Of a DNA stretch of 64,000 nt, positions 1 to 8,588 are shown piece after piece. Position numbers and translations under genes: made by a program. Under the pieces are notes generated by a model. That model was not told the origin of the DNA. It made no database searches and saw only the letters and a program-made list of their open reading frames with translations. This DNA comes from Halopseudomonas laoshanensis (GTDB lineage: Bacteria; Pseudomonadota; Gammaproteobacteria; Pseudomonadales; Pseudomonadaceae), in contig NZ_QOVF01000004.1 in assembly GCF_008365385.1 (NCBI RefSeq), positions 124,001 to 188,000 on the forward strand. Reading direction: 5' to 3'. Each line of letters starts with the position of its first letter. Positions within the stretch are counted from its first letter, which is position 1.

Positions 1-442
1 TGACCAGAATGAAATTTCGTACGTTCAAGGCAAGGATGCCGTAGAGCGCCGGCACTATGGTAATCAGCAGGAAGATCGCTCGGGCTTGGCCCGCTTCGAG
101 GAAAAACATCACCCACAGAGCCGGCCATTGGCAGATGATCATCTGCAGGGCAGTCATGCTTGGGTCCCTGAAGCGCAGATTGATATTGCTGTGTATCAGC
201 AGCCAGAGTCCGGCGTTTACAACCAGGCTGAACAGCGCGAAATGCCCAGCTACTCTAAGCGGGATCATTTGCTGATAGCAGAAGAACAACACCACGGTGA
301 AGGTGACGGTGTACGACGCGAAAGACATGCCCAGGCGCCGCTTGCGCAGGCGTTGCTCCAGGCTGATGGTGTCGCGGTCCTTGCTGACGGTGCGTGACTG
401 AGGTTGCTCTGTGTCGGGGAGCGAAGTCGTATCCATGGGCAT
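1..442 (-). CDS. Membrane N-terminus of a probable GGDEF signalling protein (partial)
   Basis: The gene runs off the left edge, so only about the first 147 residues are visible. A basic start (EQRLRKRRLG) is followed by four hydrophobic segments at roughly residues 35-53, 64-80, 88-107 and 115-135, then the frame leaves the window. This four-or-more-helix sensor layout resembles the membrane domains in front of GGDEF (diguanylate cyclase) domains in pseudomonads; no catalytic domain is visible, so that function is inferred. Two in-frame ATGs (442 and 436) are possible starts and neither has a clear ribosome binding site. It could also be another sensor kinase or simply a membrane protein. Confidence 0.5.
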   Translation of the reverse strand, partial: MPMDTTSLPDTEQPQSRTVSKDRDTISLEQRLRKRRLGMSFASYTVTFTVVLFFCYQQMIPLRVAGHFALFSLVVNAGLWLLIHSNINLRFRDPSMTALQMIICQWPALWVMFFLEAGQARAIFLLITIVPALYGILALNVRNFILV

Positions 443-584
443 ACCGTTATTATTATTTTCAGAGTCACGCAATCGGGATTGCCCGAAAGAGTGCCAGCCG
501 ATATTAGCGGCATTTGACTGCAAAGCCAGAGCGAGTCAGGAACAAAACGAATTTCTGTGATCTGACTCTAATCTGGTAGAAAAG

Positions 585-1094
585 TTATGTCACTGGGCCA
601 GTATAGTTGATGGCGGTGATCCAGTAATGTTTTTCCCCGGCGGGGGCTTGCAGACTGATTTCGTCATCCAGGGATTTGCCCAGCAGCGCGCGCGCCATGG
701 GGCTATCGATGCTGATGTGGCGGAGCTGGGTATCTATTTCGTCGGGCCCGACTATACGCAGATGCAGCGCTTGCCCCTCATCATCCTCCAGTTCAACCCA
801 GGCGCTGAAAAACACCTTTGAACAGTCCGATGGTTGCTGGGTAATGACCTTAAGGTTCTCCAGGCGTTTGCGCAAAAAGCGAACCCGGCTGTCTATCTCG
901 CGTAGCATTTTTTTGCCGTAGATATACTCGGCGTTCTCCGAGCGGTCGCCGAGCGCGGCGGCTTCGCTGACCGCCTGGGTCACCGCAGGCCGTCGTACTT
1001 GCCAAAGCTCATGCAGCTCATCGCGCAGGCGTTGCGCACCCTCGGCGGTGATCAAGGGGGTGCCAGCGCTGCGCGGTGGGCGGTAGCGGCTCAT
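585..1094 (-). CDS. greB: Transcription elongation factor GreB
   Basis: GreB binds in the secondary channel of RNA polymerase and stimulates cleavage of backtracked RNA. The 169-residue protein has the expected N-terminal coiled coil (about residues 15-85) with the family hallmark GDRSENAEYIYGKK, in which the acidic residues sit at the tip, followed by the C-terminal FKBP-like domain ending in HYWITAINYTG. The YIYGKK segment favours GreB over GreA. A short proline-rich extension (RYRPPRSAG) precedes the domain. The start lies 2 bases after the ybbP-like gene, so it is probably the last gene of the ybbA-ybbP-greB transcript. Confidence 0.93.
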   Translation of the reverse strand: MSRYRPPRSAGTPLITAEGAQRLRDELHELWQVRRPAVTQAVSEAAALGDRSENAEYIYGKKMLREIDSRVRFLRKRLENLKVITQQPSDCSKVFFSAWVELEDDEGQALHLRIVGPDEIDTQLRHISIDSPMARALLGKSLDDEISLQAPAGEKHYWITAINYTGPVT

Positions 1095-1096
1095 GC

Positions 1097-3598
1097 TCAG
1101 GCGCCCCGGTTGATCAGGCGCATCGGGCTTTCACGCACCACGGCACGTGTGCCCAGTGCGCCAGCACAGCCGATCAGCAGGGCACCGCTCAGTGGAACCA
1201 CTAGCCACAGCAGATAGTGCGGGCTCCATTCCAGATTCAGCGCAAAGCGGTACAGCAACAGGGTGATCAGCTCGGCCGCGACGATCGCCATAACCCCGGC
1301 GAGCGCGCCAAGCAATGCGAACTCCATCAGGTTGGCCTGACGCAGCAGCGGGCGGCGAGCGCCGAGAGTGCGCAGCAGGGCGCCTTCATACAGACGATTG
1401 TCGAGCGTGGATTGCAGCGCTGCAAACAGGACGGTAAAGCCGGCCAGTAGCACGAAGGCCAATACGTACTCCACCGCGAGGGTCACCTGAGCGAGAATGT
1501 CACGTATCTGCGCGAGGATCGCTTCCACCTCGAGCAATGTCATCGCCGGAAATTCCCGTGTCAGCTCGCGTAACGCGTCCCGTTGCTCGACCGGCAGACT
1601 GAAGCTGGTAAGGATGGTGGTAGGCATGTTGTCCAACGTGCCGGGCGAAAAGATCATATAGAAATTGGGGGTAAAGTTATCCCAATTCACTTCGCGAAAA
1701 CTGCTGACGCGCGCCTCAACAATCTGCCCGCCAATCACAAAGGTCAGCAGGTCATCCAGCTCCAGGCCCAGACTCTCGGCCAGCTCCGCTTCCACCGACA
1801 CCAGGGCGGCATCGGCGGCCAGATCAGCCGGCCACCACTGGCCAGCGCTGAGGGCGTTGTCAGATGCCATTTCGGCGGATGACGTCAGGCTCAGGTCGCG
1901 ACTGATAGCCCGCTCACCTTGACTGTCCTTGGTGACGATGTCGCGCACAGGTTGATTGTTGATTTCGTTCAGGCGGCCTGGGGTCACCGGATAGAGCGGG
2001 GCCGCCGCGGCGCCAATGCGCTCCAGTGCAGCCGCAAACGCATCGGCTTCGGTGGGCAGAATATTCAGTGCAAAGTGATTGGGGGTATCTGCCGGAAGCT
2101 GATCTTGCCAGGTGTCGAGCAACTCGGTACGCATGATCAATACCACGACCATCGACATCAAAATCAGGCCGAAGGCCAGAATCTGCCCGGCTGCCGCCGC
2201 GGGTTGTTTCAATAACTGGCCACTGCCTAGGCGCCACGCCAGGCTGGCATTGCGCAGCCTGCTGCCGGTCAGGCGCAGCAGTGCCAAGGCAAGCAAGCCG
2301 AGCAGCAGTGCAGCCAGCGCGCCGCCGAAGACCACCGCAAGGGTAATGCGCAGGTTGCCGGTAAACTGCCACATCAGCAGGCTCAGGCTGCCGAGTGCCA
2401 GCCCGTAAATCAGCCAGCCACTGCTGGGCAGCGGCGCCAGGTCGCGGCGCAGCACCCGTAACGGGGCAACCTGGCCCAGCCGCAGCAGCGGTGGCAAGGC
2501 AAAGCCAGCCAGCGCGATCAGACCAGTAGCCGCGCCTACGAGCAGTGGCTTTAGCCCGACGTCAGGCAGGTTGGGCGGCAGCAGGTCGCGTAGCAGGTGT
2601 ACCAGCCCCCATTGCATCAACCAGCCCAGCACCAAGCCGATCAGTGTGGCGATCAGACCCAGACAGGCCAACTGAATAATGAAAATCCACATCACCTTGC
2701 GCCGGCTCGCGCCCAGGCAGCGCAGCAACGCACTGGTGTCAAAATGTCGGGTGGCGAATCGACTCGCGGACAACGCCACGGCGACACCGGCCAGTACCAC
2801 AGCAGCGATACTGGCGAGGCCCAGGAACTGCCCGGCACGATCCAGCGCGCCGCCAATCTGCTGATTGTCATCGGCTACCGTGGTCAGCCGCTGGTTGTCT
2901 TGCAGCTGGGGCTCCAGCCATTGGGCATAGCTTTGCAGCACATTCTCGTCGCCGCTGAGCAGCAGGCTGTAGCGCACCCGGCTACCGGGCTGAACTACGT
3001 TGGTTGCCTGCAGATCGGCCATGTTCATTAGCACGCGCGGCGTGAGGCTGTAAAAATCACCTGCCCGATCAGGTTCATGGGTCAGTAGCGCGCCGACTTC
3101 CAGATTGCTGACGCCGACGTCCAGACGCGATCCCGCATTCAGCTCAAGGTAGGACGCCAGACGCGGTTCGATCCATAGCTGGCCAGGCGGCGGCACGCCG
3201 TCGGCAGGCTGTTCCTCGCCAAACAATTCGCTAGCGATGCGCACTTCACCGCGTAATGGATAGCCCTCCGACACCGCCTTGACGCTGGATAGCTGCATGT
3301 CGTCAGCGCCGGACATCATGCTGGAGAACTCGACCACTTCGACGGAATTCAGCCCCCTTTCGGTTGCCTGCGTCAGGAACTCGGGAGGTAATGCCGAGCG
3401 TGAGGAGATGACCATGTCTGCGCCGAGAAACTCGGCGGCCCGGCTAACCATGCCGCGTTGCAGTCGGTCGGTAAAAAAGCTGATCGCGGTGCTTACTAGC
3501 ACGGCGATAATCAGTGCCATGACCAGTACTCGCAGTTCCCCAGCGCGCCATTCGCGAGTCAGCAGCCGGGCTGCCAGGGGCAGGGTGCTGTTACGCAT
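1097..3598 (-). CDS. ybbP: ABC transporter permease, FtsX/MacB type (YbbP-like)
   Basis: An 833-residue inner-membrane permease with two FtsX-like units: one helix near residue 25, a large extracytoplasmic part, three helices around residues 240-360, a second set near 385-460, a second extracytoplasmic domain, and three C-terminal helices. It pairs with the ATPase encoded just upstream. The frame is open further up, but the ATG at 3598 is preferred because it overlaps the end of the ATPase gene by 8 bases (ATGCGTAA), a classic coupling arrangement, and gives a normal start ([13 protein letters not shown]). The substrate is not known; proximity to the tesA lysophospholipase is conserved in many proteobacteria and hints at a lipid or envelope substrate. 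Confidence 0.88.
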   Translation of the reverse strand: MRNSTLPLAARLLTREWRAGELRVLVMALIIAVLVSTAISFFTDRLQRGMVSRAAEFLGADMVISSRSALPPEFLTQATERGLNSVEVVEFSSMMSGADDMQLSSVKAVSEGYPLRGEVRIASELFGEEQPADGVPPPGQLWIEPRLASYLELNAGSRLDVGVSNLEVGALLTHEPDRAGDFYSLTPRVLMNMADLQATNVVQPGSRVRYSLLLSGDENVLQSYAQWLEPQLQDNQRLTTVADDNQQIGGALDRAGQFLGLASIAAVVLAGVAVALSASRFATRHFDTSALLRCLGASRRKVMWIFIIQLACLGLIATLIGLVLGWLMQWGLVHLLRDLLPPNLPDVGLKPLLVGAATGLIALAGFALPPLLRLGQVAPLRVLRRDLAPLPSSGWLIYGLALGSLSLLMWQFTGNLRITLAVVFGGALAALLLGLLALALLRLTGSRLRNASLAWRLGSGQLLKQPAAAAGQILAFGLILMSMVVVLIMRTELLDTWQDQLPADTPNHFALNILPTEADAFAAALERIGAAAAPLYPVTPGRLNEINNQPVRDIVTKDSQGERAISRDLSLTSSAEMASDNALSAGQWWPADLAADAALVSVEAELAESLGLELDDLLTFVIGGQIVEARVSSFREVNWDNFTPNFYMIFSPGTLDNMPTTILTSFSLPVEQRDALRELTREFPAMTLLEVEAILAQIRDILAQVTLAVEYVLAFVLLAGFTVLFAALQSTLDNRLYEGALLRTLGARRPLLRQANLMEFALLGALAGVMAIVAAELITLLLYRFALNLEWSPHYLLWLVVPLSGALLIGCAGALGTRAVVRESPMRLINRGA

Positions 3599-4274
3599 CG
3601 ACGGGCTCCAGCAGACGGCCCGCATCAAGCTGCAAGGCGTTCTGGCAGCGTTCGGCCAGCCGCTGATCATGCGTGACCAGAACCAGGGTAGTGCCCTGTT
3701 CACGGTTCAACTCGAATAGCAGTTCGGTAATGCGCTGGCCCGTCACGGCATCGAGGTTGCCGGTAGGCTCGTCGGCAAAAAGAATATCCGGCTCGCTGGC
3801 AAACGCTCTGGCAATGGCGACGCGCTGTTGCTCGCCACCCGAGAGCTGGCGCGGGTAGTGCGTTACCCGTGCGGCCAGGCCAACGCGGCCGAGTAGCTCC
3901 TCGGCACGCAAACGCGCGTCTCTGCGGCCGTGCAACTCCAGCGGCAACATGACGTTCTCCAGTGCAGTCAGGCTGTCGAGCAATTGAAAGGACTGGAACA
4001 CAAAGCCGACATGCTCGGCGCGCAGAGCAGCACGCTGGTCTTCATCCAACTGGCTGAGCGCCTTGCCGGCGAGGTGAACCTCGCCGCTGCTGGGCAGGTC
4101 CAGGCCAGCGAGCAAACTGAGCAGCGTGGATTTGCCCGAGCCGGAAGCGCCGACAATGGCTACGCTGCTGCTGCGTTCGATTTGCAGGCTGACATTGTCG
4201 AGAATGGTCAGGTCCGCTTCCGAGCTGCGGACGACTTTGCTAAGGTGGCTGGCAACGATCACGCTGTCTGACAT
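3591..4274 (-). CDS. ybbA: ABC transporter ATPase, LolD/MacB type (YbbA-like)
   Basis: A 227-residue ATPase with Walker [10 protein letters not shown] (about residue 43), signature [14 protein letters not shown] (about 143), Walker [13 protein letters not shown] and a switch histidine in [12 protein letters not shown]. This is the MacB/LolD/FtsE class, which works with FtsX-type permeases in mechanotransmission rather than classical import; the coupled downstream gene encodes such a permease. The start codon lies only 11 bases from the tesA start on the other strand, so the promoters of the two units must overlap or lie inside the opposing genes. Confidence 0.9.
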   Translation of the reverse strand: MSDSVIVASHLSKVVRSSEADLTILDNVSLQIERSSSVAIVGASGSGKSTLLSLLAGLDLPSSGEVHLAGKALSQLDEDQRAALRAEHVGFVFQSFQLLDSLTALENVMLPLELHGRRDARLRAEELLGRVGLAARVTHYPRQLSGGEQQRVAIARAFASEPDILFADEPTGNLDAVTGQRITELLFELNREQGTTLVLVTHDQRLAERCQNALQLDAGRLLEPVDA

Positions 4275-4285
4275 GGAATCTGCCC

Positions 4286-4909
4286 TTGAGAGAAGTAAAG
4301 AGAATTGCTTTGTTGTGCTTGCTGATGATGGTGCCGGTGTTGCCCGCCAGCGCGCAGGGAATACTGATTGTTGGCGATAGTATCAGTGCCGCTTTCGGTC
4401 TGGAAATCGATCAGGGCTGGACGGCCCTGCTGGAGGAGCGTCTGGAGGAGGAAGGGGCCGACATTGAGGTGATGAATGCATCCGTCAGTGGCGACACCAC
4501 TGCAGGGGGGCTGGCCCGCTTGCCACGCCTGCTGGAGCAACATAATCCCGACCTGGTAGTGATAGAATTAGGTGGTAATGATGGCCTACGCGGGATGCCG
4601 CCAACCAATATGCAACAGAATCTTTCGGCGATGGTAGAACAGTCGCAGGAGGCTGGTGCTGAGGTGCTTTTATTGGGTATGCGGATTCCACCCAACTACG
4701 GCGTGCGGTATACCCAGGCGTTTGAGCAGGTCTTTGCCGACATCAGCGAAAAATACGATGTAGCGCTCTTGCCCTTTGTGCTGGACGGCATTGCCGGAGA
4801 AGCTGATCAGAGTCTCATGCAGTCAGATGGAATTCATCCAACCGCTGAAGGCCAGCCACTGATCCTGGATAACGTTTGGCCCTATATCGAGACCTGGCTT
4901 CAGCGCTGA
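4286..4909 (+). CDS. tesA: Arylesterase / lysophospholipase TesA (GDSL family)
   Basis: A 207-residue SGNH hydrolase, exported to the periplasm: signal peptide about residues 1-23 ending PASAQ, nucleophile block GDSISAAFG, oxyanion blocks with the conserved Gly (SGDTTAGGLARL) and Asn (ELGGNDGLRG), and the C-terminal catalytic Asp-x-x-His in SDGIHPTAEGQ. The family hydrolyses thioesters, arylesters and lysophospholipids. The likely start is TTG at 4286, with a GGAA 7 bases upstream; the nearest in-frame ATG at about 4325 would remove the positive end of the signal peptide. A small unknown gene and an L,D-transpeptidase follow on the same strand. Confidence 0.9.
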   Translation: MREVKRIALLCLLMMVPVLPASAQGILIVGDSISAAFGLEIDQGWTALLEERLEEEGADIEVMNASVSGDTTAGGLARLPRLLEQHNPDLVVIELGGNDGLRGMPPTNMQQNLSAMVEQSQEAGAEVLLLGMRIPPNYGVRYTQAFEQVFADISEKYDVALLPFVLDGIAGEADQSLMQSDGIHPTAEGQPLILDNVWPYIETWLQR

Positions 4910-4937
4910 AGCAGTCGATTTTCTGGAGAAATAACGC

Positions 4938-5288
4938 GTGAGTGTAGCGTGGCTGGCCAGGCGGTGGTGCGTGGTCGAACAGGACGAGCAGCAGGACCTG
5001 TTTGTTGCAGATCCCTGGCATGTGCATATGGTAGACATCAACTTGCGTCTGGATAACCCGGTAGAACGGACTCTGTGCGGTGACTTGTTGCCTGCGCGAC
5101 CGGTTTATCGGGAGCTGCTCCGCGCAGCTATGCCCGCGCTCTGCCCGCAATGTCTGGATCAAGCGCGCTCACACAAGCGCGGTGGCAGCAACGGACCCTC
5201 AGCATCTACCGCACGCAAGCGACCTGAAGCCGCTGAAGCGTTGACCGCCGTGCAACAGATAGAACTCTATGCGCAGGGTCGGCACTGA
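4938..5288 (+). CDS. Small conserved-position hypothetical protein
   Basis: A 116-residue protein I cannot assign to a family. It starts with GTG at 4938 behind GGAG at 4925-4928. There is no signal peptide or membrane segment. A Cys near residue 67 (TLCGDLL) and a CPQC pair near residue 90 could bind a metal, followed by a basic low-complexity tail (SHKRGGSNGPSASTARKR) and a short helix-like end. It lies between tesA and an L,D-transpeptidase gene whose start is 1 base after its stop, so the three are probably cotranscribed. From memory, an unknown gene occupies the same position in P. aeruginosa. Confidence 0.72.
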   Translation: MSVAWLARRWCVVEQDEQQDLFVADPWHVHMVDINLRLDNPVERTLCGDLLPARPVYRELLRAAMPALCPQCLDQARSHKRGGSNGPSASTARKRPEAAEALTAVQQIELYAQGRH

Positions 5289-5289
5289 G

Positions 5290-6204
5290 ATGAGCTTACG
5301 TAGAGTGTTATCAAGCTTACTGCTGATCACGCCAGCCCTGGCGGCTAACGAGTACCCCCTGTTGCTGCCCGAGCAGCAGATCGTTGGCGAAACCTTCGCT
5401 ATCCACGCGGCCTATGAAGACACCCTTGACGATCTGGGTGAAGAATATGGCTATGGTTACCTGGAAATGCTCGCAGCCAACCCCGGGGTGGATCCGTGGC
5501 TGCCAGGTGAGGGCGCGCGGGTCATGTTACCCGGTGAGCACATTCTGCCGGAAGCCCCGCGCAAGGGCATCGTCATCAACCTGCCTGAATACCGGTTGTA
5601 CTATTACCCCCCTGAAGGTGATCGGGTGATTACTTATCCCGTGGGTATCGGTCGCGAGGGGTGGTCCTCGCCGCTGGGTGAGACGCAGGTGGCGCGCAAG
5701 CAGGCGAATCCGTCCTGGTATCCTCCGCAATCGATCCGCGACGAACATGCTGCCGAGGGGGATTTTCTACCCGAGGTGGTACCGCCAGGGCCGGACAATC
5801 CGATGGGCCCGTTCAAGATGAATCTGGCGATGGGCGCCTACGTGATTCACGGTACCAACAAGCAGTTCGGCATTGGAATGCGCGTGAGTCACGGCTGTTT
5901 CCGCATGCGCAACGAGGATATCAGTGCACTGTTTCCACAAATTCCTGCGGGTACGCCGGTACGTATCATCAACCAGCCTTACAAGCTTGCCCTGCGTGAC
6001 GGACAGCTGTTGCTGGAGGTCCACACCCCGCTGGACGAGCACGGTTTGCCTTCGACCATAGATCGTCAAGCGGCTATCCAGCAACTGCTGGCCGAACAGA
6101 CGCCACACCTTGTTGACCTGCACCTGGACTGGAAGAAAATCAGGGATGCGGCTTTTGAAGAAAACGGTCTGCCTACCGTCATAGGGCGGGTGGGTGAGGG
6201 GTGA
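5290..6204 (+). CDS. L,D-transpeptidase, YkuD family
   Basis: A 304-residue periplasmic enzyme. A signal peptide (MSLRRVLSSLLLITPALAA) is followed by a LysM-like region (about residues 27-75, with LAANPGVDPWLPGEG) and a YkuD catalytic domain containing the conserved histidine (VIHGTN) and the nucleophile block SHGCFRM. Such enzymes make 3-3 peptidoglycan crosslinks or attach lipoprotein to the wall. The next gene, on the opposite strand, encodes the OprI lipoprotein, which is a reasonable substrate for attachment (inference). An in-frame ATG at 5269 inside the previous gene is possible, but 5290 gives a clean signal peptide. Confidence 0.9.
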   Translation: MSLRRVLSSLLLITPALAANEYPLLLPEQQIVGETFAIHAAYEDTLDDLGEEYGYGYLEMLAANPGVDPWLPGEGARVMLPGEHILPEAPRKGIVINLPEYRLYYYPPEGDRVITYPVGIGREGWSSPLGETQVARKQANPSWYPPQSIRDEHAAEGDFLPEVVPPGPDNPMGPFKMNLAMGAYVIHGTNKQFGIGMRVSHGCFRMRNEDISALFPQIPAGTPVRIINQPYKLALRDGQLLLEVHTPLDEHGLPSTIDRQAAIQQLLAEQTPHLVDLHLDWKKIRDAAFEENGLPTVIGRVGEG

Positions 6205-6263
6205 AGATGCCGGCCCTGGCGGGTCGGCATCATCAGCAGGCAAGCAGTATCTGACAGTAACCT

Positions 6264-6524
6264 TTACTTGCGGCTTGCCTTGTCGAGCATGCGCATGGCG
6301 CGCTCGTTGGCCTCATCAGCGCTTTGTTGTGCGCGCATGGCGGCGGCCATTGCTTCTTCGGCCTTGCGATAAGCTTCATCAGCGCGCGCTTGCGCGCGGG
6401 CTGCCGAGGTTTCTGCTGCCGAGAGCCTGCTGGTAGTTTCTTCTTGAAACTGGGTATGACTGCTGCAGCCAGCAACCAGCACGGCTGCCAACGCAACGGC
6501 TGAGACGTTCAGAATCTGTTTCAT
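6264..6524 (-). CDS. oprI: Major outer membrane lipoprotein OprI (Lpp-like)
   Basis: An 86-residue lipoprotein: a short signal with lipobox LVAGC (lipidated Cys about residue 20), then an almost wholly alpha-helical alanine-rich heptad repeat region and a C-terminal basic end (LDKASRK), as in Lpp/OprI, where the terminal lysine can be joined to peptidoglycan. A strong ribosome binding site (AAGGGGA) precedes the ATG. The gene is monocistronic and convergent with the L,D-transpeptidase gene. I saw a 7-bp hairpin at 6206-6231 downstream but no T-tract. Confidence 0.93.
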   Translation of the reverse strand: MKQILNVSAVALAAVLVAGCSSHTQFQEETTSRLSAAETSAARAQARADEAYRKAEEAMAAAMRAQQSADEANERAMRMLDKASRK

Positions 6525-6729
6525 GTGAATCCCCTTTTTATCCAGTACATGCCAAGCATCCCAATAAGCTGGCGAAAAGAGTTTAGCAGCTGATCACCGT
6601 AGTGGAATTGATGAGGATCATAAATCATCGGGTATTCAGCATATCGAGCGGCTCTGATGCATATTGTATTGTCTCGCTGCTGAGGTATTGTGATGCGAGT
6701 AATATCAATAAATATAAGGAATAAGCTCA

Positions 6730-8130
6730 ATGCTGGGGAATCTGGGACTGTTGGTGGGGCTGGCGCTGCTGATCTATATGGCCATGCGCGGCATCAATAT
6801 TTTTGTCGCTTCGCTTCTTTGTTCGTTGGTAGTGGCGCTGACCAACGGTTTGCTGATTCCGCGGACGTTACTTGAGTACTATCCATCCGGTTCATTAGGC
6901 GCATTCAGTTTCGCCGGACGCTTCTTCCTGCTGTTCCTCTGCGGCGCCATTTTCGGTAAGGCCATGGCAACCAGCCAGGCCGCCAAGGCTATTGCCTTGG
7001 CCATTACCCGCGGTTTGGGCGTCAAACACACTTTGTTGGTGGGCATGATCGTTTGTGCCTTGCTGACCTACGGCGGTGTGGTGGTGTTTGTCGTGGTGTT
7101 CACCATGTACCCGCTGGGCATCACCTTGATGCGTGAAGCGAATCTACCCAAGCGACTCTGGGCTGCTGCGACCTCGGTGGGTGCGGGTACCTTTACCATG
7201 ACCGCGATGCCCGGCACTCCGTCTATTCACAACGTGATTTCGGCCAGCTCATTGGGCACCGACTTGTTCGCCGGTGGTTGGATTGGTCTGTTTGCCGCGG
7301 TCATCATGGCGGGCCTGGGTATGTGGTACGTGGAGCGTGGCTGGCGGCTGGCCAGGGCCAATGGCGAGGGTTTCAGCGAAAACGCGCAGGACCGTCGCAT
7401 GGAACAGTTGGCTGGCGACCCGAACGATGTCCCCTCCTGGAAGCTGGCACTGATCCCCATGGTCGTGGTACTCGGCGTGATCATGCTGCCGCGGCTGGTG
7501 ATTGGTCTGGGTGATTGGTCACAGAGCGACAGTGGGCTTGCATCACTGCTGGCCTTCAGTCAGGCGCAACCGATCATCTGGCCGAGCATGGCATTGATCC
7601 TCGGCTCGCTGACCTGCGTGGTGTTGTTCCCAAGCATGCGCCGCAAGATTGTTGAGGTTTTCGGCCAGGGTGCGGAAGACTCGATCATGCCGCTGATCAA
7701 CACGGCTGCGGTTATCGGTTTTGGCGGCGTGGTTACACAAACGGCGGGGTTCAGTCAGTTTGCCCAGTGGATGCTTAACGCGGATCTACCACCGCTTATT
7801 TCGGTGTTTGCCTCTGCCAGTGTGGTGTCCGCGATTGTTGGCTCGTCTTCGGGCGGGTTGCAGATCTTTATGCAGACGCTCGCACCTAGCTACCTGGAAA
7901 TGGGTATCGAACCGGAAATTCTCCACCGTATTGCCGCTATCGCCTCCGGTGGTCTGGATTCTCTGCCACACTGCGGGGCGGTCATTGCGACCTTCATGAT
8001 CATGGGTTTGACCCACAAGGAAGCCTATAAGGACATGTTCATGGTCACGGTCGCCATTCCGGTAATTGCCTGCCTGGCTTCCATCGCGCTGTTGATGGCG
8101 CTGGGGATCGGCGTCAATCCGGTTGGCTGA
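6730..8130 (+). CDS. GntP-family membrane permease
   Basis: A 466-residue polytopic inner-membrane protein with about 12 hydrophobic segments, the GntP/ion-transporter superfamily layout. Characteristic stretches include an early LLFLCGAIFGKAMATSQ, the central TMTAMPGTPSIHNVI, and near the end IVGSSSGGLQIF followed by ASGGLDSLPHCGAV. Members carry gluconate, other hydroxyacids or 3-hydroxybutyrate by proton symport; the substrate here is not evident because no catabolic gene is adjacent. The ribosome binding site AAGGA at 6716-6720 fits the ATG at 6730. A 7-bp hairpin (gcgacct/aggtcgc, 8142-8170) follows without a T-tract. Confidence 0.85.
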   Translation: MLGNLGLLVGLALLIYMAMRGINIFVASLLCSLVVALTNGLLIPRTLLEYYPSGSLGAFSFAGRFFLLFLCGAIFGKAMATSQAAKAIALAITRGLGVKHTLLVGMIVCALLTYGGVVVFVVVFTMYPLGITLMREANLPKRLWAAATSVGAGTFTMTAMPGTPSIHNVISASSLGTDLFAGGWIGLFAAVIMAGLGMWYVERGWRLARANGEGFSENAQDRRMEQLAGDPNDVPSWKLALIPMVVVLGVIMLPRLVIGLGDWSQSDSGLASLLAFSQAQPIIWPSMALILGSLTCVVLFPSMRRKIVEVFGQGAEDSIMPLINTAAVIGFGGVVTQTAGFSQFAQWMLNADLPPLISVFASASVVSAIVGSSSGGLQIFMQTLAPSYLEMGIEPEILHRIAAIASGGLDSLPHCGAVIATFMIMGLTHKEAYKDMFMVTVAIPVIACLASIALLMALGIGVNPVG

Positions 8131-8243
8131 GAATATAATTCGCGACCTCGGGAATTATTTTCCAGGTCGCATGTCAACGTTAATTGAGCAGTACTTTTTC
8201 ACGAGAAAGGTTCTGCAAGGCGATTGCTGGTGGGGAGATTGGC

Positions 8244-8528
8244 ATGGATCTGAACGCACCGATTCAGCACGATACTGAAGACAAGCAGTTCTATGTTGCC
8301 ATTGACGGTGCAAGGGCTTACCTGGCTTATATGGATCTTGGCAAGAAGACCCTGGATATCTACCGAACCTATGTGCCCAACGCTTTGCGTGGCAAGGGCT
8401 TGGCTGCCCAGCTGACAGCCCATGCGCTGCAGTTTGCCGAAGAGCGGGGCTACACCGTTATCCCGTCCTGTTCCTATGTGGAGCGTTATATGCTCCGCCA
8501 GGAAAAGCTGCGGCAGCGTCAGCACTAG
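8244..8528 (+). CDS. Small GNAT-type acetyltransferase (GCN5-related, YjdJ-like)
   Basis: A 94-residue protein of the short GNAT class (PF14542-like): a beta region (FYVAIDGARAYLAYMDL), the acetyl-CoA loop ALRGKGLAAQLTAHAL, and the ending IPSCSYVERYM typical of this group. The frame is open upstream to a TTG at 8184, but the ATG at 8244 has a strong GGGGAG site and gives the usual family length. The substrate is unknown. The gene ends just before a bidirectional terminator shared with the DAHP synthase gene. Confidence 0.85.
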   Translation: MDLNAPIQHDTEDKQFYVAIDGARAYLAYMDLGKKTLDIYRTYVPNALRGKGLAAQLTAHALQFAEERGYTVIPSCSYVERYMLRQEKLRQRQH

Positions 8529-8546
8529 AATTGGTATTCAACCCAT

Positions 8547-8575
8547 AAAAAACCCGCCGAATGGCGGGTTTTTTT
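8547..8575. terminator. Bidirectional rho-independent terminator
   Basis: An 8-bp perfect stem (aacccgcc at 8551-8558, loop gaat, ggcgggtt at 8563-8570) is flanked by A residues on the left and T residues on the right, so it can end both the acetyltransferase gene (plus) and the DAHP synthase gene (minus). Confidence 0.9.
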
Positions 8576-8588
8576 ATAAGCGTGCCAA

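Noticed and set aside
6206-6231. Terminator between the L,D-transpeptidase and oprI genes
   Set aside because: A 7-bp hairpin is present but there is no T-tract in either direction, so it is not called as a feature.
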